A stretch of 64,000 bases of DNA from Lysobacteraceae bacterium (GTDB lineage: Bacteria; Pseudomonadota; Gammaproteobacteria; Xanthomonadales; Xanthomonadaceae): contig JAMLIV010000006.1 of assembly GCA_023954075.1 (NCBI GenBank), positions 40,820-104,819 on the forward strand, in the 5' to 3' direction. Made by a program: the position numbers and the translations under genes. Shown here piece after piece: positions 1 to 9,236 of this stretch. Each line of letters starts with the position of its first letter. Within the stretch, counting starts at the first letter, position 1. The notes under the pieces are model-generated. The model was not told the DNA's origin. It searched no databases and was given only the letters and a program-made list of their open reading frames with translations.

Positions 1-163
1 CGAGCGCAACCTGCTTGACCGGGCTCATCTGCGGCTGGCGTCCGCGCCCGGCCGGGCGATCGGGCTGGGTCAGGACCGCGAGCACCTCGCCACCGGCCAG
101 CGCCGCGCGCAGCGAAGGCACGGAGAATTCCGGCGTGCCGGCGAACAGCAGTCGAAGCGTCAT
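1..163 (-). CDS. fmt: Methionyl-tRNA formyltransferase, N-terminal part (cut by window edge)
   Basis: Formylates the initiator Met-tRNA using 10-formyl-THF in the cytoplasm. Only the first 54 codons are visible; the gene continues off the left edge. The start [18 protein letters not shown] and the following [10 protein letters not shown] are the conserved N-terminal sequence of the family. An AAGGA motif ends 5 nt before the ATG. It lies 65 bp downstream of def on the same strand, the usual def-fmt pair, which deformylates and formylates N-terminal methionine. Confidence 0.93.
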   Translation of the reverse strand, partial: MTLRLLFAGTPEFSVPSLRAALAGGEVLAVLTQPDRPAGRGRQPQMSPVKQVAL

Positions 164-228
164 CGCATTCCTTCCGAAACGACGACGCGCGGGCAAGCCG
201 CGCGCCGGAAAACCTCGTGATGCGGCCT

Positions 229-738
229 TCAGGCCGCGCTGCGGCGCAGTTTGGAGAGCTTGCGCCGCACCATGTCGCGCTTGAGCGGGGAGAGATAGTC
301 GATGAAGAGCTTGCCTTCCAGATGGTCCATCTCGTGCTGGATGCAGACCGCCAGCAGACCCTCGGCCGCCAGCTCGAAGGGCGAGCCGAACTCGTCCAGC
401 GCCTGCACCACGATGGACGCCGCGCGGGTCACGTCGGCATTGATGGTCGGCACCGAAAGGCAGCCTTCCTGGCACACCTGCTCGCCTTCGCGCGCGATGA
501 TGCGCGGGTTGACGAACACGCGGCGCTCATCGCGCGCCTCGGACACGTCGATCACCATGTAGCGGCGGTGGTCGTCGACCTGGCTCGCGGCCAGCCCGAT
601 GCCCGGTGCCTCGTACATGGTCTCGAACATGTCGGCGACGTGGGCACGAAAAGCGTCGTCCAACTCGGCCGGATCGATCGCGCGCGCGACCGTGCGCAGG
701 CGCGGATCGGGGAATTCGAGGATGGTGAGCTTGGCCAT
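229..738 (-). CDS. def: Peptide deformylase
   Basis: Removes the formyl group from nascent protein N-termini; a cytoplasmic metalloenzyme. The 169-residue protein is of normal family length and carries the three diagnostic motifs: GIGLAASQ (motif 1), EGCLSVP (motif 2, metal-binding Cys) and QHEMDHLEG (motif 3, the HExDH metal site and catalytic Glu). I chose the start [14 protein letters not shown] because it matches the family N-terminus; the open frame extends further upstream but only with non-homologous sequence. Probably co-transcribed with fmt, and divergent from the LysM gene. Confidence 0.96.
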   Translation of the reverse strand: MAKLTILEFPDPRLRTVARAIDPAELDDAFRAHVADMFETMYEAPGIGLAASQVDDHRRYMVIDVSEARDERRVFVNPRIIAREGEQVCQEGCLSVPTINADVTRAASIVVQALDEFGSPFELAAEGLLAVCIQHEMDHLEGKLFIDYLSPLKRDMVRRKLSKLRRSAA

Positions 739-928
739 GAAGGAAAGATGGGCTCCTGGCCCGAAGGAATCAAGGCGGCAGTCGCCGCTCCGGGCAGTTC
801 TGCACCGGACATTGTACCGACTTGACCGCCCGCTACCGCAGGTCCGTGCCCCCTGTTTCGTTTCTTCACGGTTTTCCGTTATATTCAAGCCCAAGTCAGG
901 GGACAAACCTGCTTGGGGAATCAGGTAC

Positions 929-2107
929 ATGGAAGCCATGCTTAAAAAACTTCTTGCAGTTTCCGCGGCAGCGTTGCTGACCTTCGCGACGGGTGCCCTC
1001 GCCCTGCAGATGCGCGCCGACCATCCCGACACCTATGTTGTGGTGAAGGGCGACACGCTCTGGGGCATCGCCAAGCGGTTCCTCAACGAGCCTTGGCTCT
1101 GGCCGGAAATCTGGCAAGCCAATCCGCAGATCGAGAACCCGCACCTCATCTATCCGGGCGACGTGCTGAGCCTGGCTTATCTGGGCCGCGGCCGCGGCCA
1201 GCCGGCGCTGACGGTCAGCCGCCTCTCGCCGCAAGTGCGGGCCGAAGCGCTGCCGATCCCGGCGGTGCCGCTGTCGGAGGTGCAGGACTTCCTGACCAAC
1301 CAGCACGTGCTGGACGAGGACCAGTACAAGGCCCTGCCCTACGTGCTCGGGATCGAGGAAAGCCGGCTGATGAGCGCCGAAGGCCAGGTGGTCTACGTGC
1401 GCGGCCAGAACCTGGAGCCGGGCGCGCGCGTCTCGATCGTTCGCCCGACGGTGCGCTACGCGATGATGCCGATCGCCACCGAAAAGCACCCCGACCGCGA
1501 GCCGGTCCTGCGCAACGACGCCTGGAGCGCCGAGCGCGGCGCCGAGCCGACCAGCAACAGCATCCGCTGGGCGCACCACTACATCACCAAAAAGCGCTTC
1601 GAGTTCCTCGGCTGGGAAGTCAACGAAATCGCGCAGGGCCAGGTCACCCGCAGCGGCGACCCGGCCACCGTGCTGATCGTCCCCGGCGGGCACGAGGTGA
1701 AGAAGGGCGACCTGCTGATGCCCTTTGACGCCTTCCCCTACGACCTGAGCTTCCACCCGCGCGCTCCGGCCGGGATTCCAGCCAATGCACGCGTGCTTGC
1801 GGTTACCGATCACCTCCACTTCGGCGGCCGGAACGACGTGGTCGCCATCTCCGCCGGCGCACGCGAAGGCCTGGAGAACGGCCAGGTGTTCTCGATCTGG
1901 CACCAGGGCGAGCGGGTGCGCGACGACATTCGCCATCCGCAGCGGATCGAGGCCAACCTCAACCGCAACAAGGTCAGCCTGCCGGACGAATTCGCCGGCC
2001 ACGTCATGATCTTCCGCACCTTCGACAAGGTCAGCTACGGCTTGGTCATGGACGGCATCCGCCCCGTCCAGCTCGGCGACCGGCTCGATGCGCCGGACCG
2101 TTACTGA
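929..2107 (+). CDS. LysM-domain envelope protein
   Basis: A 392-residue protein with an N-terminal signal peptide (start [17 protein letters not shown]; a second in-frame ATG is at 938). A LysM peptidoglycan-binding domain follows directly (about residues 32-85, with [18 protein letters not shown]). The rest has no motif I recognise, though it resembles the long C-terminal region of LysM proteins encoded beside dprA in Xanthomonadales. Likely periplasmic or peptidoglycan-bound. A TATATT -10-like hexamer at 880-885 lies upstream with no convincing -35. First gene of a rightward run with dprA and smg, and divergent from def. The cellular role is unknown. Confidence 0.85.
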   Translation: MEAMLKKLLAVSAAALLTFATGALALQMRADHPDTYVVVKGDTLWGIAKRFLNEPWLWPEIWQANPQIENPHLIYPGDVLSLAYLGRGRGQPALTVSRLSPQVRAEALPIPAVPLSEVQDFLTNQHVLDEDQYKALPYVLGIEESRLMSAEGQVVYVRGQNLEPGARVSIVRPTVRYAMMPIATEKHPDREPVLRNDAWSAERGAEPTSNSIRWAHHYITKKRFEFLGWEVNEIAQGQVTRSGDPATVLIVPGGHEVKKGDLLMPFDAFPYDLSFHPRAPAGIPANARVLAVTDHLHFGGRNDVVAISAGAREGLENGQVFSIWHQGERVRDDIRHPQRIEANLNRNKVSLPDEFAGHVMIFRTFDKVSYGLVMDGIRPVQLGDRLDAPDRY

Positions 2108-2167
2108 GCCATATCCACCGCCGCGGGCGAGCCTCTCGCCCGCGGCGCTGCAAGACGGACGCACGGC

Positions 2168-3352
2168 ATGGCGGATGACGCGATCGATGCTTGGCTGCGC
2201 CTGATCCGCGCGCCCGGATTGGGCGGCACCGGAACCCGGCGGCTGCTGGCCTCGCTCGGATCGGCGCAGGCGGTGGTCGGCGCGAATGCGGCGCAGCTGC
2301 GCGCCGCCGGCGCACCGGACATCACCATCCAGTGGTTCGATGCCCCCGATACCGATGCCCTCGCCGCCGATCGCGCCTGGCTCGACGCCTCGCCGAATCA
2401 TCACCTCATCACCTGCGACAGCGCCGACTTCCCGACGCTTCTGGGGCGCGCCCAGCGCGCCCCGGCGGCGCTGTTCGTGGCCGGCGACCCGCAATGGCTC
2501 TGGTTTGCGCAAATCGCCATCGTGGGCAGCCGCAATCCCACCGACGGCGGCATCGCCAACGCCCGCGACTTTTCCCGCGCTCTGGCGCGCTCCGGGCTGG
2601 TCGTCACCTCCGGACTGGCCGACGGCATCGATGCGGCCGCCCATCGCGCGGCGCTCGATGTCGGCCAGGCGACGGTCGCGGTGGTCGCCACCGGGCCCGA
2701 TCTGGTCTACCCGACGCGCAACCGCGCGCTCGCCGACGCGATCATGGCGCAGGGCGCAATCGTCACCGAGTACCCGCCCGGCACGCCGGCCCAGCGCCAG
2801 AACTTCCCGATGCGCAACCGCATCATCGCCGGCCTGACGCTGGGCACGCTGGTGGTGGAGGCGGCCCAGCGCAGCGGCGCGCTGATCACCGCGCGCGAGG
2901 CGGCGGAATCGGGCCGCGAGGTGTTCGCCCTGCCCGGCTCGATCCACAACCCGCTGGCCAAGGGCTGTCACCGGCTGATCCGCGAAGGCGCGGCGCTGGT
3001 GGAAACGGCGCAGGAGATCATCGAGGCCATCGGGCCGAGGGCGCAGGAGCTGGCCACCGCGCTGCGCGGCAGGCTCACGGAAGGCCCGACCGCCAGCTCC
3101 GGCGACGCGACCGCCGCGGCCGGGCCGGAGGAAGACGCCGACTACCGCCGCCTGCGCGCCGCCTTGGGCCACGATCCGGTGCCCATCGACGTGCTCGCCC
3201 AGCGCACCGGGTTGACGGTCGAAACCCTATCCTCCATGCTGATTCTCATGGAACTGGACGGGCGGGTGGCGGCGGCACACGGGCGTTACGCGCTGCGCCA
3301 CCACGGAGGTTCCGGGACGCGCCACCACCCGGCGCAGGCAGAGGATGGATGA
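2168..3352 (+). CDS. dprA: DNA-processing protein DprA
   Basis: DprA binds incoming single-stranded DNA during natural transformation and loads RecA. The 394-residue protein has an N-terminal HhH/SAM-like region (about 1-75) and a Rossmann-fold core with [13 protein letters not shown] (about 115-127), followed by [23 protein letters not shown]-terminal winged-helix DprA domain follows (about 320-380, with [18 protein letters not shown]). Its stop overlaps the smg start by 3 bp (ATGA), suggesting translational coupling. With comF further on, it hints at competence, though the proteins also occur in non-competent species. Confidence 0.95.
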   Translation: MADDAIDAWLRLIRAPGLGGTGTRRLLASLGSAQAVVGANAAQLRAAGAPDITIQWFDAPDTDALAADRAWLDASPNHHLITCDSADFPTLLGRAQRAPAALFVAGDPQWLWFAQIAIVGSRNPTDGGIANARDFSRALARSGLVVTSGLADGIDAAAHRAALDVGQATVAVVATGPDLVYPTRNRALADAIMAQGAIVTEYPPGTPAQRQNFPMRNRIIAGLTLGTLVVEAAQRSGALITAREAAESGREVFALPGSIHNPLAKGCHRLIREGAALVETAQEIIEAIGPRAQELATALRGRLTEGPTASSGDATAAAGPEEDADYRRLRAALGHDPVPIDVLAQRTGLTVETLSSMLILMELDGRVAAAHGRYALRHHGGSGTRHHPAQAEDG

Positions 3353-3831
3353 AAGAGACCTTGCTGGACGTACTTCTCTATCTGTTCGAGAACTATTTCT
3401 ACGACGATCCCGACGCCGTCAGGGACCGCACCACGCTTCAGGCCGGCCTGATCCAGGCAGGCTTCAGCCCCAGTGAAATCAGCAAGGCGTTCGACTGGCT
3501 CGAGGCGCTGGATGACCAGCGCGTCCAGTTCGCGCCGACCGGGGAGATCCGGCGCGACACGCCGATCCGGCTGTACGCCGGGCCGGAGCTGGAGCGCCTG
3601 GACGCGGACTGCCGCGGCTTCCTGATGTTCCTGTGCCACAACGGCATCATCGATGCCGCCCAGCACGAGCACGTGGTGGAGCGGGCGATGGCGCTGGACC
3701 AGGACGAGATCGACCTGGACGACCTCAAGTGGGTCGTGCTCATGGTGCTGTTCAATCAGCCGGGCCAGGAGGAGGCGTTCGCGTGGATGGAAAGCCTCAT
3801 GTTCCAGGACGACGGCGAGCCCGTGCACTGA
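3349..3831 (+). CDS. smg: Smg family protein (DUF494)
   Basis: A 160-residue acidic protein of the conserved proteobacterial Smg/DUF494 family; biochemical function unknown. The start [17 protein letters not shown] is typical, and the length is close to E. coli Smg (157). ATG at 3349 overlaps the dprA stop. dprA-smg adjacency is conserved across gammaproteobacteria, and topA follows after one inserted gene, as in many Xanthomonadales. Cytoplasmic; no membrane segment or metal-binding motif seen. Confidence 0.93.
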   Translation: MKETLLDVLLYLFENYFYDDPDAVRDRTTLQAGLIQAGFSPSEISKAFDWLEALDDQRVQFAPTGEIRRDTPIRLYAGPELERLDADCRGFLMFLCHNGIIDAAQHEHVVERAMALDQDEIDLDDLKWVVLMVLFNQPGQEEAFAWMESLMFQDDGEPVH

Positions 3832-3910
3832 TACGCGGCCGCGCGCCGCAGACCGCGACACCATCAACCGGGGCGGCACGATCCGCCCCTTTCACAGTGG
3901 ATCACATGCC

Positions 3911-4885
3911 ATGTCGGACCAGTGGATCGACCCGGGTCACATCGTCGGCAGCCGCCAGCTCGAGGACGTCGTCCAGGCCGGCTTCCTCAAGCGCTGGGCG
4001 GCGCTGTTTCTCGACCAGCTCATCCTCGGTGCCGGCTTCTACGCGCTGCTGTTCATCGTCATCATCATCGCCGGAGTGGTCGGAGGATTCGAGCGCCTTC
4101 AGGCACTGGACTCGGACGATCCGCCGGGCTGGGTGCTCGCCGCCTATCTCGGATTCACCCTCGTCTACTACGCGGCGGCAGGTGCCTACTACACGCTGAT
4201 GGAAAGCTCCCGCCACCAGGCCACGCTGGGCAAGCAGGCGCTGGGCATCAAAGTGGTGGACCGCAACGGCAACCGGCTCACGCCCGCCCACGCGCTCGGG
4301 CGCTGGTTCGCCGCCAGCCTTTCGTACCTGACGCTCTACATCGGCTTCCTGATGGCCGCCTTCACCGACCGGAAACAGGCGCTGCACGACATGGTCGCCG
4401 GCACCTTCGTGGTCGACCGCTGGGCCTATACCGAGCATCCCGAACGGCAGCGGCGCAGCCTCGGCGGCTGCGTCATCGCACTGGTCGTCGGCATGATCCT
4501 GGCGGTCGCGCTGATGGTCGTCGGTGTCCTTGCCGCCATTGCCGTGCCGGCCTACCAGCAGTACCTGACGCGCGCGCAGTTCTCCCAGGTCGAGATCGCG
4601 CTTGCGCCGCTGCGCGCGAGCGTCGCTGAATCCGTCCTCGTCGACGGCCGCTGCCCGGACAACGCCAGCGCCGGCTTCGACGTACCGGAAAGCTACGCCG
4701 CGCCCGGCATCAACCGCATCGTGATCGGGGAGTTCGAAGAGGGATTCTGCGGCATCTCGATCTGGATGCCGCCGGCGATCGGCAACGTCGAACGCCAGTT
4801 CCTGGCGGAACTCGATCCCATCGACAACACCTGGTACTGCACCAACAAGGCCGGCATCGACCGTCTTCCGAGCTGGTGCCATTGA
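3911..4885 (+). CDS. RDD-family membrane protein with C-terminal pilin-like domain
   Basis: A 324-residue protein in two parts. Residues about 20-175 form an RDD domain: several hydrophobic helices, the RW(A)ALFLDQL motif in helix 1 and LGKQALGIKVVD between helices. Then comes a further membrane helix ending GVLAAIAVPAYQQYLTRAQ, which closely resembles the N-terminal helix of type IV major pilins. A soluble tail with paired cysteines (DGRCPDN, GFCGIS, WYCTN, WCH) follows, like the pilin C-terminal disulphide region. The prepilin-peptidase site (GFTLIE) is absent, so it should not be processed or assembled as a pilin. It sits between smg and topA. RDD proteins are thought to act in transport; the role of the pilin-like part is unknown. 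Confidence 0.85.
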   Translation: MSDQWIDPGHIVGSRQLEDVVQAGFLKRWAALFLDQLILGAGFYALLFIVIIIAGVVGGFERLQALDSDDPPGWVLAAYLGFTLVYYAAAGAYYTLMESSRHQATLGKQALGIKVVDRNGNRLTPAHALGRWFAASLSYLTLYIGFLMAAFTDRKQALHDMVAGTFVVDRWAYTEHPERQRRSLGGCVIALVVGMILAVALMVVGVLAAIAVPAYQQYLTRAQFSQVEIALAPLRASVAESVLVDGRCPDNASAGFDVPESYAAPGINRIVIGEFEEGFCGISIWMPPAIGNVERQFLAELDPIDNTWYCTNKAGIDRLPSWCH

Positions 4886-4975
4886 GGCATTCCACACACC
4901 GATCGGGCGTGCCGCCGGCACGCCGGCCATGCAGCACGGCGACCCGACATCGCGCAGCATGCAAGGCGCAGCCGC

Positions 4976-5003
4976 TTGACAGGCCGGCACGCCGCATGCT
5001 TTG
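4976..5003 (+). promoter_or_regulatory. Possible topA promoter (perfect -35 only)
   Basis: TTGACA at 4976-4981 is a perfect sigma-70 -35 hexamer about 95 bp upstream of topA. No good -10 lies 16-18 bp downstream (best CTTTGA), so this is weak. The gap 4886-5077 shows no other feature. Confidence 0.25.
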
Positions 5004-5077
5004 ACTAGACGCACGAACCCCACCCAGGCACGCGGCATATTGCCGGCCGACGCGCCGCTACAACAACAACAAACTCA

Positions 5078-7585
5078 ATGCCCAAGAACCTCCTCATCGT
5101 CGAATCGCCCGCCAAGGCGAAGACCATCAACAAGTACCTCGGCAAGGACTTCCAGGTCCTGGCTTCCTACGGCCACGTGCGCGACCTGGTGCCCAAGGAA
5201 GGCGCGGTCGATCCCGATGCCGGCTTCGCCATGCGCTACGAGCTGATCGACAAGAACGAGCGCCATGTCGATGCCATCGCCAAGGCGGCGCGCGGCGCGG
5301 ATACGCTGTATCTGGCCACCGACCCCGACCGCGAGGGCGAGGCGATTTCCTGGCACATCGAGGAAATCCTGAAGGCGCGCGGCCTGACCGAGGGCAAGCC
5401 GGTGCACCGCGTGGTGTTCACCGAGATCACCCCGCGCGCGATCAAGGAGGCCATGGCGACCCCGCGCGCGGTGTCCACCGACCTGGTCAACGCCCAGCAG
5501 GCGCGCCGCGCGCTCGACTACCTGGTGGGCTTCAACCTCTCGCCGGTGCTGTGGCGCAAGGTGCAGCGCGGCCTCTCGGCCGGGCGCGTGCAGTCGCCGG
5601 CGCTGCGCATGATCGTGGAGCGCGAGGAGGAAATCGAAGCCTTCGTTTCGCGCGAGTACTGGACGATCGAGGCGCAGCTCGCGCATGCGGCACAGCCGTT
5701 CAGCGCCCGTCTGGTGAAGCTTGCCGGCAAGAAATTCGAGCAGTTCGACCTGACCGACGAGGCCGCGGCGGAAGCGGCGCGGACCCGGCTGCTGGCCGCG
5801 GCCGGCGGCGCGCTGGAGGTCGCATCGGTCGAGAGCAAGGAGCGCAAGCGCCGCCCGGCACCTCCGTTCATCACCTCCACCCTGCAGCAGGAAGCGGCGC
5901 GCAAGCTCGGCTTTTCCACCAGTCGCACCATGCGCGTGGCGCAGAAGCTCTACGAGGGCGTGGCGCTGGGCGCGGAGGGCACGGTGGGCCTGATCAGCTA
6001 CATGCGTACCGACTCCACCCACCTTTCGGCCGAGGCGGTCGACGAACTGCGCCAGACCATCGCGCGCGACTTCGGCGCACACGCCCTGCCCGCGACCGCC
6101 ACGGTCTACAAGACCAAGTCCAAGAACGCGCAGGAAGCGCACGAGGCGATCCGCCCGACCTCGGCGCTGCGTTCGCCCAAATCCGTCGCCGGCTTCCTCG
6201 ATCCGGACGGGGCGCGACTCTACGAGTTGATCTGGAAGCGCGCCGTGGCCTGCCAGATGATTCCCGCCACGCTCAACACCGTCAGCGTCGAGCTGGCCGC
6301 CGGCCCGGACGATGGCTTCCGTGCCACCGGCACCACGATCGTCGATCCGGGCTTCCTGGCCGTCTACGAGGAAGGCAAGGACACGCGCAGCGCCGACGAC
6401 GACGACGAGGGCCGCAAGCTGCCGGCGATGCGTCAGGGCGAGCGCGTTCCGCTGTCGGCCATCCTGGCCGACCAGCACTTCACCGAGCCGCCGCCGCGCT
6501 ACTCCGAAGCCAGCCTGGTCAAGGCGCTGGAGGAATACGGCATCGGCCGCCCGTCGACCTACGCCAGCATCATCCAGACCCTGCTCAACCGCGAATACGT
6601 GCTGCTGGACGCGCGCCGCTTCCGCCCGACCGACGTCGGCCGCGCGGTGGCGAAGTTCCTCTCCAGCCACTTCACCCGCTACGTGGATTACGACTTCACC
6701 GCCAAGCTCGAGGACGAGCTGGACGCGGTCAGCCGCGGCGAGGAGGACTGGGTGCCGCTGATGGCGCGCTTCTGGGAGCCGTTCAAGGCGCTGGTGAACG
6801 AAAAGACCGACAGCGTGGACCGCTCCGAGGCGACCGGCGCGCGCGTGCTGGGCGAAGATCCGACCAGCGGCAAGCCGGTGACCGTGCGCCTGGGCCGCTA
6901 CGGGCCGTTCGCGCAGATCGGCACCAAGGAAGACGAGGACAAGCCGCGCTTCGCCTCGCTGCGCCCCGGCCAGAGCATCCACACCATCACCCTGCCCGAG
7001 GCGCTGGAGCTGTTCAAGCTGCCGCGCACGCTCGGCACCGATGGCGAGGACGAGGTGACGGTGGCGGTCGGCCGCTTCGGGCCGTTCGCCAAGCGCGGCA
7101 GCACCTACGCCTCGCTCAAGAAGGAAGACGACCCCTACACCATCGATCTGGATCGTGCCCTGTTCCTGATCCGCGAAAAGGAGGAAATCGCCGCCAACCG
7201 GATCATCAAGACCTTCGAAGGCTCGCCGATCCAGGTGCTCAACGGCCGCTTCGGGCCCTATCTTTCCGATGGCGAGCTCAACGGCAAGATCCCCAAGGAC
7301 CGCGACCCGGCATCGCTGACGCTGGCCGAAGTCCAGCAGCTGATGGAAGAGACCGGCAGGCCGGCGCGCAAGGGATTCGGCCGCAAGGCCGCGGCGAAGA
7401 AGGCACCCGCGAAGAAGGCCGCGGCCAGGAAGGAAGCCCCGGCGAAGAAGGCGGCAGTGAAGAAAACGGCGGTCAAGAAGGCGGTGGCAAAGAAAGCACC
7501 GGCCAAGAAGTCCGCCGCGAAAAAGGCCCCCGCCAAAAAAACCGCCGCGAAAAAAGCGGCTGTGAAGAAAGCCCCGGCGAACTGA
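5078..7585 (+). CDS. topA: DNA topoisomerase I with lysine-rich tail
   Basis: Type IA topoisomerase that relaxes negative supercoils. 835 residues: Toprim domain at the N-terminus (NLLIVESPAKAKTI, then TDPDREGEAISWH with the acidic metal-binding residues), the central gate domains with the active-site tyrosine motif GLISYMRTDS, and two C-terminal RFGPF/RFGPY repeat modules. The E. coli-type Cys4 zinc fingers are absent. Instead the last 70 residues are an AAKK/APAKK repeat resembling histone H1, likely a DNA-binding tail. Starts 192 bp after the RDD gene, so it probably has its own promoter. Start MPKNLLIVESPAK is unambiguous. Confidence 0.97.
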   Translation: MPKNLLIVESPAKAKTINKYLGKDFQVLASYGHVRDLVPKEGAVDPDAGFAMRYELIDKNERHVDAIAKAARGADTLYLATDPDREGEAISWHIEEILKARGLTEGKPVHRVVFTEITPRAIKEAMATPRAVSTDLVNAQQARRALDYLVGFNLSPVLWRKVQRGLSAGRVQSPALRMIVEREEEIEAFVSREYWTIEAQLAHAAQPFSARLVKLAGKKFEQFDLTDEAAAEAARTRLLAAAGGALEVASVESKERKRRPAPPFITSTLQQEAARKLGFSTSRTMRVAQKLYEGVALGAEGTVGLISYMRTDSTHLSAEAVDELRQTIARDFGAHALPATATVYKTKSKNAQEAHEAIRPTSALRSPKSVAGFLDPDGARLYELIWKRAVACQMIPATLNTVSVELAAGPDDGFRATGTTIVDPGFLAVYEEGKDTRSADDDDEGRKLPAMRQGERVPLSAILADQHFTEPPPRYSEASLVKALEEYGIGRPSTYASIIQTLLNREYVLLDARRFRPTDVGRAVAKFLSSHFTRYVDYDFTAKLEDELDAVSRGEEDWVPLMARFWEPFKALVNEKTDSVDRSEATGARVLGEDPTSGKPVTVRLGRYGPFAQIGTKEDEDKPRFASLRPGQSIHTITLPEALELFKLPRTLGTDGEDEVTVAVGRFGPFAKRGSTYASLKKEDDPYTIDLDRALFLIREKEEIAANRIIKTFEGSPIQVLNGRFGPYLSDGELNGKIPKDRDPASLTLAEVQQLMEETGRPARKGFGRKAAAKKAPAKKAAARKEAPAKKAAVKKTAVKKAVAKKAPAKKSAAKKAPAKKTAAKKAAVKKAPAN

Positions 7586-7712
7586 CGCTTCCGCCGCCGC
7601 TCGGCACCCGACGCCTCGCGGTGCCGGAGCCCTCACCGCCACCCCGGCGAGGTCCGGGATGGCGGTTCGAGGCCTGCTCCGAGGCGCTCCCCGACTCCCG
7701 GATGGCGCTGCC

Positions 7713-7928
7713 CTACTGCTCCTGCGCGTCCAGCTGCCGCTGCCTCGCCTTCTGCTGCTCCTGCAGCTGCCCTTCCACCGCGCGCGCCCTGTCGATCGGC
7801 TCCTGGATGGCGCGCTGCAGCGCCTTGTGCTCGTCCTTGGGCGGCGGGGGAGGCTCGCTGCTGCCGCAGGCCGGCAGCAGGGCGCTGGCAAGCAGCAGCG
7901 CCGCGAGGCCCGCAAGTCGAATGCTCAT
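7713..7928 (-). CDS. Small proline/glutamine-rich lipoprotein
   Basis: A 71-residue protein with a lipoprotein signal peptide ([21 protein letters not shown], lipobox LPAC, Cys at about 21). After a run of prolines it is a charged, probably helical segment rich in Glu, Gln and Arg. Not recognised. The ATG overlaps the stop of the upstream gene (8281-7925) by 4 bp, so the two are translationally coupled. Convergent with topA. Confidence 0.6.
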   Translation of the reverse strand: MSIRLAGLAALLLASALLPACGSSEPPPPPKDEHKALQRAIQEPIDRARAVEGQLQEQQKARQRQLDAQEQ

Positions 7929-8281
7929 GGCGTGTCCTTCCTTCCCGATTCCCGGCTGAGGGTCTGCACCGGCCAGCCGCGCAGGGTGGCGACGCCGTGG
8001 ATGGCTTCGATGTCGACGTCGATCTGGCGCTGCTGGCGGCGCAGCGCGCCGGCCTGATCCGGCAGCCTGGCGGCCTGCGCATCGAGCGCCTCGCGCCGGG
8101 TTTTCAACGCGGCCAGCGATTCGCCCAGACGAAAAGCCTCGGCATAGGCATCGGCGGTACAGGCGGCATCGGCGGCCGCACCGCGGCGACCGGCGTTCCA
8201 GCCGTCCACCTCGGTGCAGGACGCTGCGGCGCACGCGACCGGGGCGGCCAGCAGCAGGGCAAGGAAAAAACGAGGCGACAT
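7925..8281 (-). CDS. Small secreted protein, possibly DUF2799-like
   Basis: 118 residues with a cleavable signal peptide ([20 protein letters not shown]). The mature start [14 protein letters not shown], a second Cys about 20 residues later and the helical, heptad-like C-terminal half (about 50-100) recall DUF2799 envelope proteins, but the match is from memory and weak. Either a lipoprotein or periplasmic. Overlaps the following lipoprotein gene by 4 bp. Its start is 58 bp from the divergent SDR gene. Confidence 0.6.
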   Translation of the reverse strand: MSPRFFLALLLAAPVACAAASCTEVDGWNAGRRGAAADAACTADAYAEAFRLGESLAALKTRREALDAQAARLPDQAGALRRQQRQIDVDIEAIHGVATLRGWPVQTLSRESGRKDTP

Positions 8282-8339
8282 GCGGGACTCCCGGAACAGA
8301 CTGGCTATATCCTATCGCCGCCCCGCACCGGAGATGCGC

Positions 8340-9116
8340 ATGACCGACCCACGCTGGCGACTGGACGGCCAGACCGCCCTCATCACCGGCGGCAGCGCCG
8401 GCATCGGGCTTGCGGTCGCGCGCGAGCTGCTCGGGCTGGGTGCCGACGTGCTGCTGGCGGCGCGCGACGCGCAGACGCTGGGCGACGTCGAGGACGACCT
8501 CGCCGAGGAGTTCCCCGAACGCCGCGTGCTGGCGCTCGCCGCCGACGTGTCCATCGCCTCGGAACGGCAGGCGCTGTTCGACTGGATCGAGGACGGCGGC
8601 GGCGATCTGCACCTGCTCGTCAACAACGCCGGCACCAACGTCTCGCGCGCCGCGATGGACTACGGCGAAGAAGAATGGCGCGGCATCTTCGAGACCAATC
8701 TGTTCGCCGCGTTCGAGATCTGCCGCTACGCCCACCCGCTGCTGAGCCGGCATCCGGCCAGCGCCATCGTCAACGTCGGCTCGGTTTCGGGCCTGACCCA
8801 CGTGCGCACCGGCGCGCCCTACGGGGCCAGCAAGGCGGCCCTGCACCAGCTCACCCGCAACCTCGCCTGCGAATGGGCGGGCGACGGGATTCGGGTCAAC
8901 GCGGTCGCGCCCTGGTACATCCGCACCCGCCGCACCGCCGGGGCGCTGGCCTCGCACGAATACCGCGAGGAGGTACTGGCGCGCACGCCCATGGGCCGCA
9001 TCGGCGAACCGCAGGAAGTCGCCGCCGCGGTCGCCTTCCTGTGCCTGCCGGCGGCCAGCTACGTCACCGGCGAGTGCATCGCGGTGGACGGGGGGTTTTT
9101 GCGCTACGGGTTCTGA
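8340..9116 (+). CDS. SDR family oxidoreductase (tropinone-reductase-like)
   Basis: A 258-residue classical short-chain dehydrogenase, cytoplasmic, NAD(P)-dependent. TGGSAGIG (glycine motif), NNAGTN, the catalytic Ser in VGSVSG and YGASK (YxxxK) are all present, so it should be active; the substrate is unknown. Two ATGs are in frame (8334, 8340). GGAG at 8330-8333 abuts the first and sits 6 nt before the second, so 8340 is chosen. A terminator hairpin follows the stop. Confidence 0.88.
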   Translation: MTDPRWRLDGQTALITGGSAGIGLAVARELLGLGADVLLAARDAQTLGDVEDDLAEEFPERRVLALAADVSIASERQALFDWIEDGGGDLHLLVNNAGTNVSRAAMDYGEEEWRGIFETNLFAAFEICRYAHPLLSRHPASAIVNVGSVSGLTHVRTGAPYGASKAALHQLTRNLACEWAGDGIRVNAVAPWYIRTRRTAGALASHEYREEVLARTPMGRIGEPQEVAAAVAFLCLPAASYVTGECIAVDGGFLRYGF

Positions 9117-9148
9117 CCGCGCCGCCCGCCGGCGCATTGCGCGCGTCC

Positions 9149-9172
9149 GTCGCGGTGCGCGACCGTTTTTTT
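9149..9172 (+). terminator. Rho-independent terminator after the SDR gene
   Basis: Stem GTCGCG / CGCGAC with a GTG loop, then CG and seven Ts, starting 33 bp after the SDR stop. Separates the SDR gene from the metalloprotease gene. Confidence 0.6.
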
Positions 9173-9236
9173 CCCGAGACCGATAGACTGCGGCGGCTGC
9201 CGGCCGGCGGCGCTGGCGCAGCGCAAGGAGGATGAC

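Noticed and set aside
7375..7585. topA tail as a frameshift or low-complexity artefact
   Set aside because: The Lys/Ala repeats stay in frame to a normal stop and such tails are known in topoisomerase I of related bacteria.
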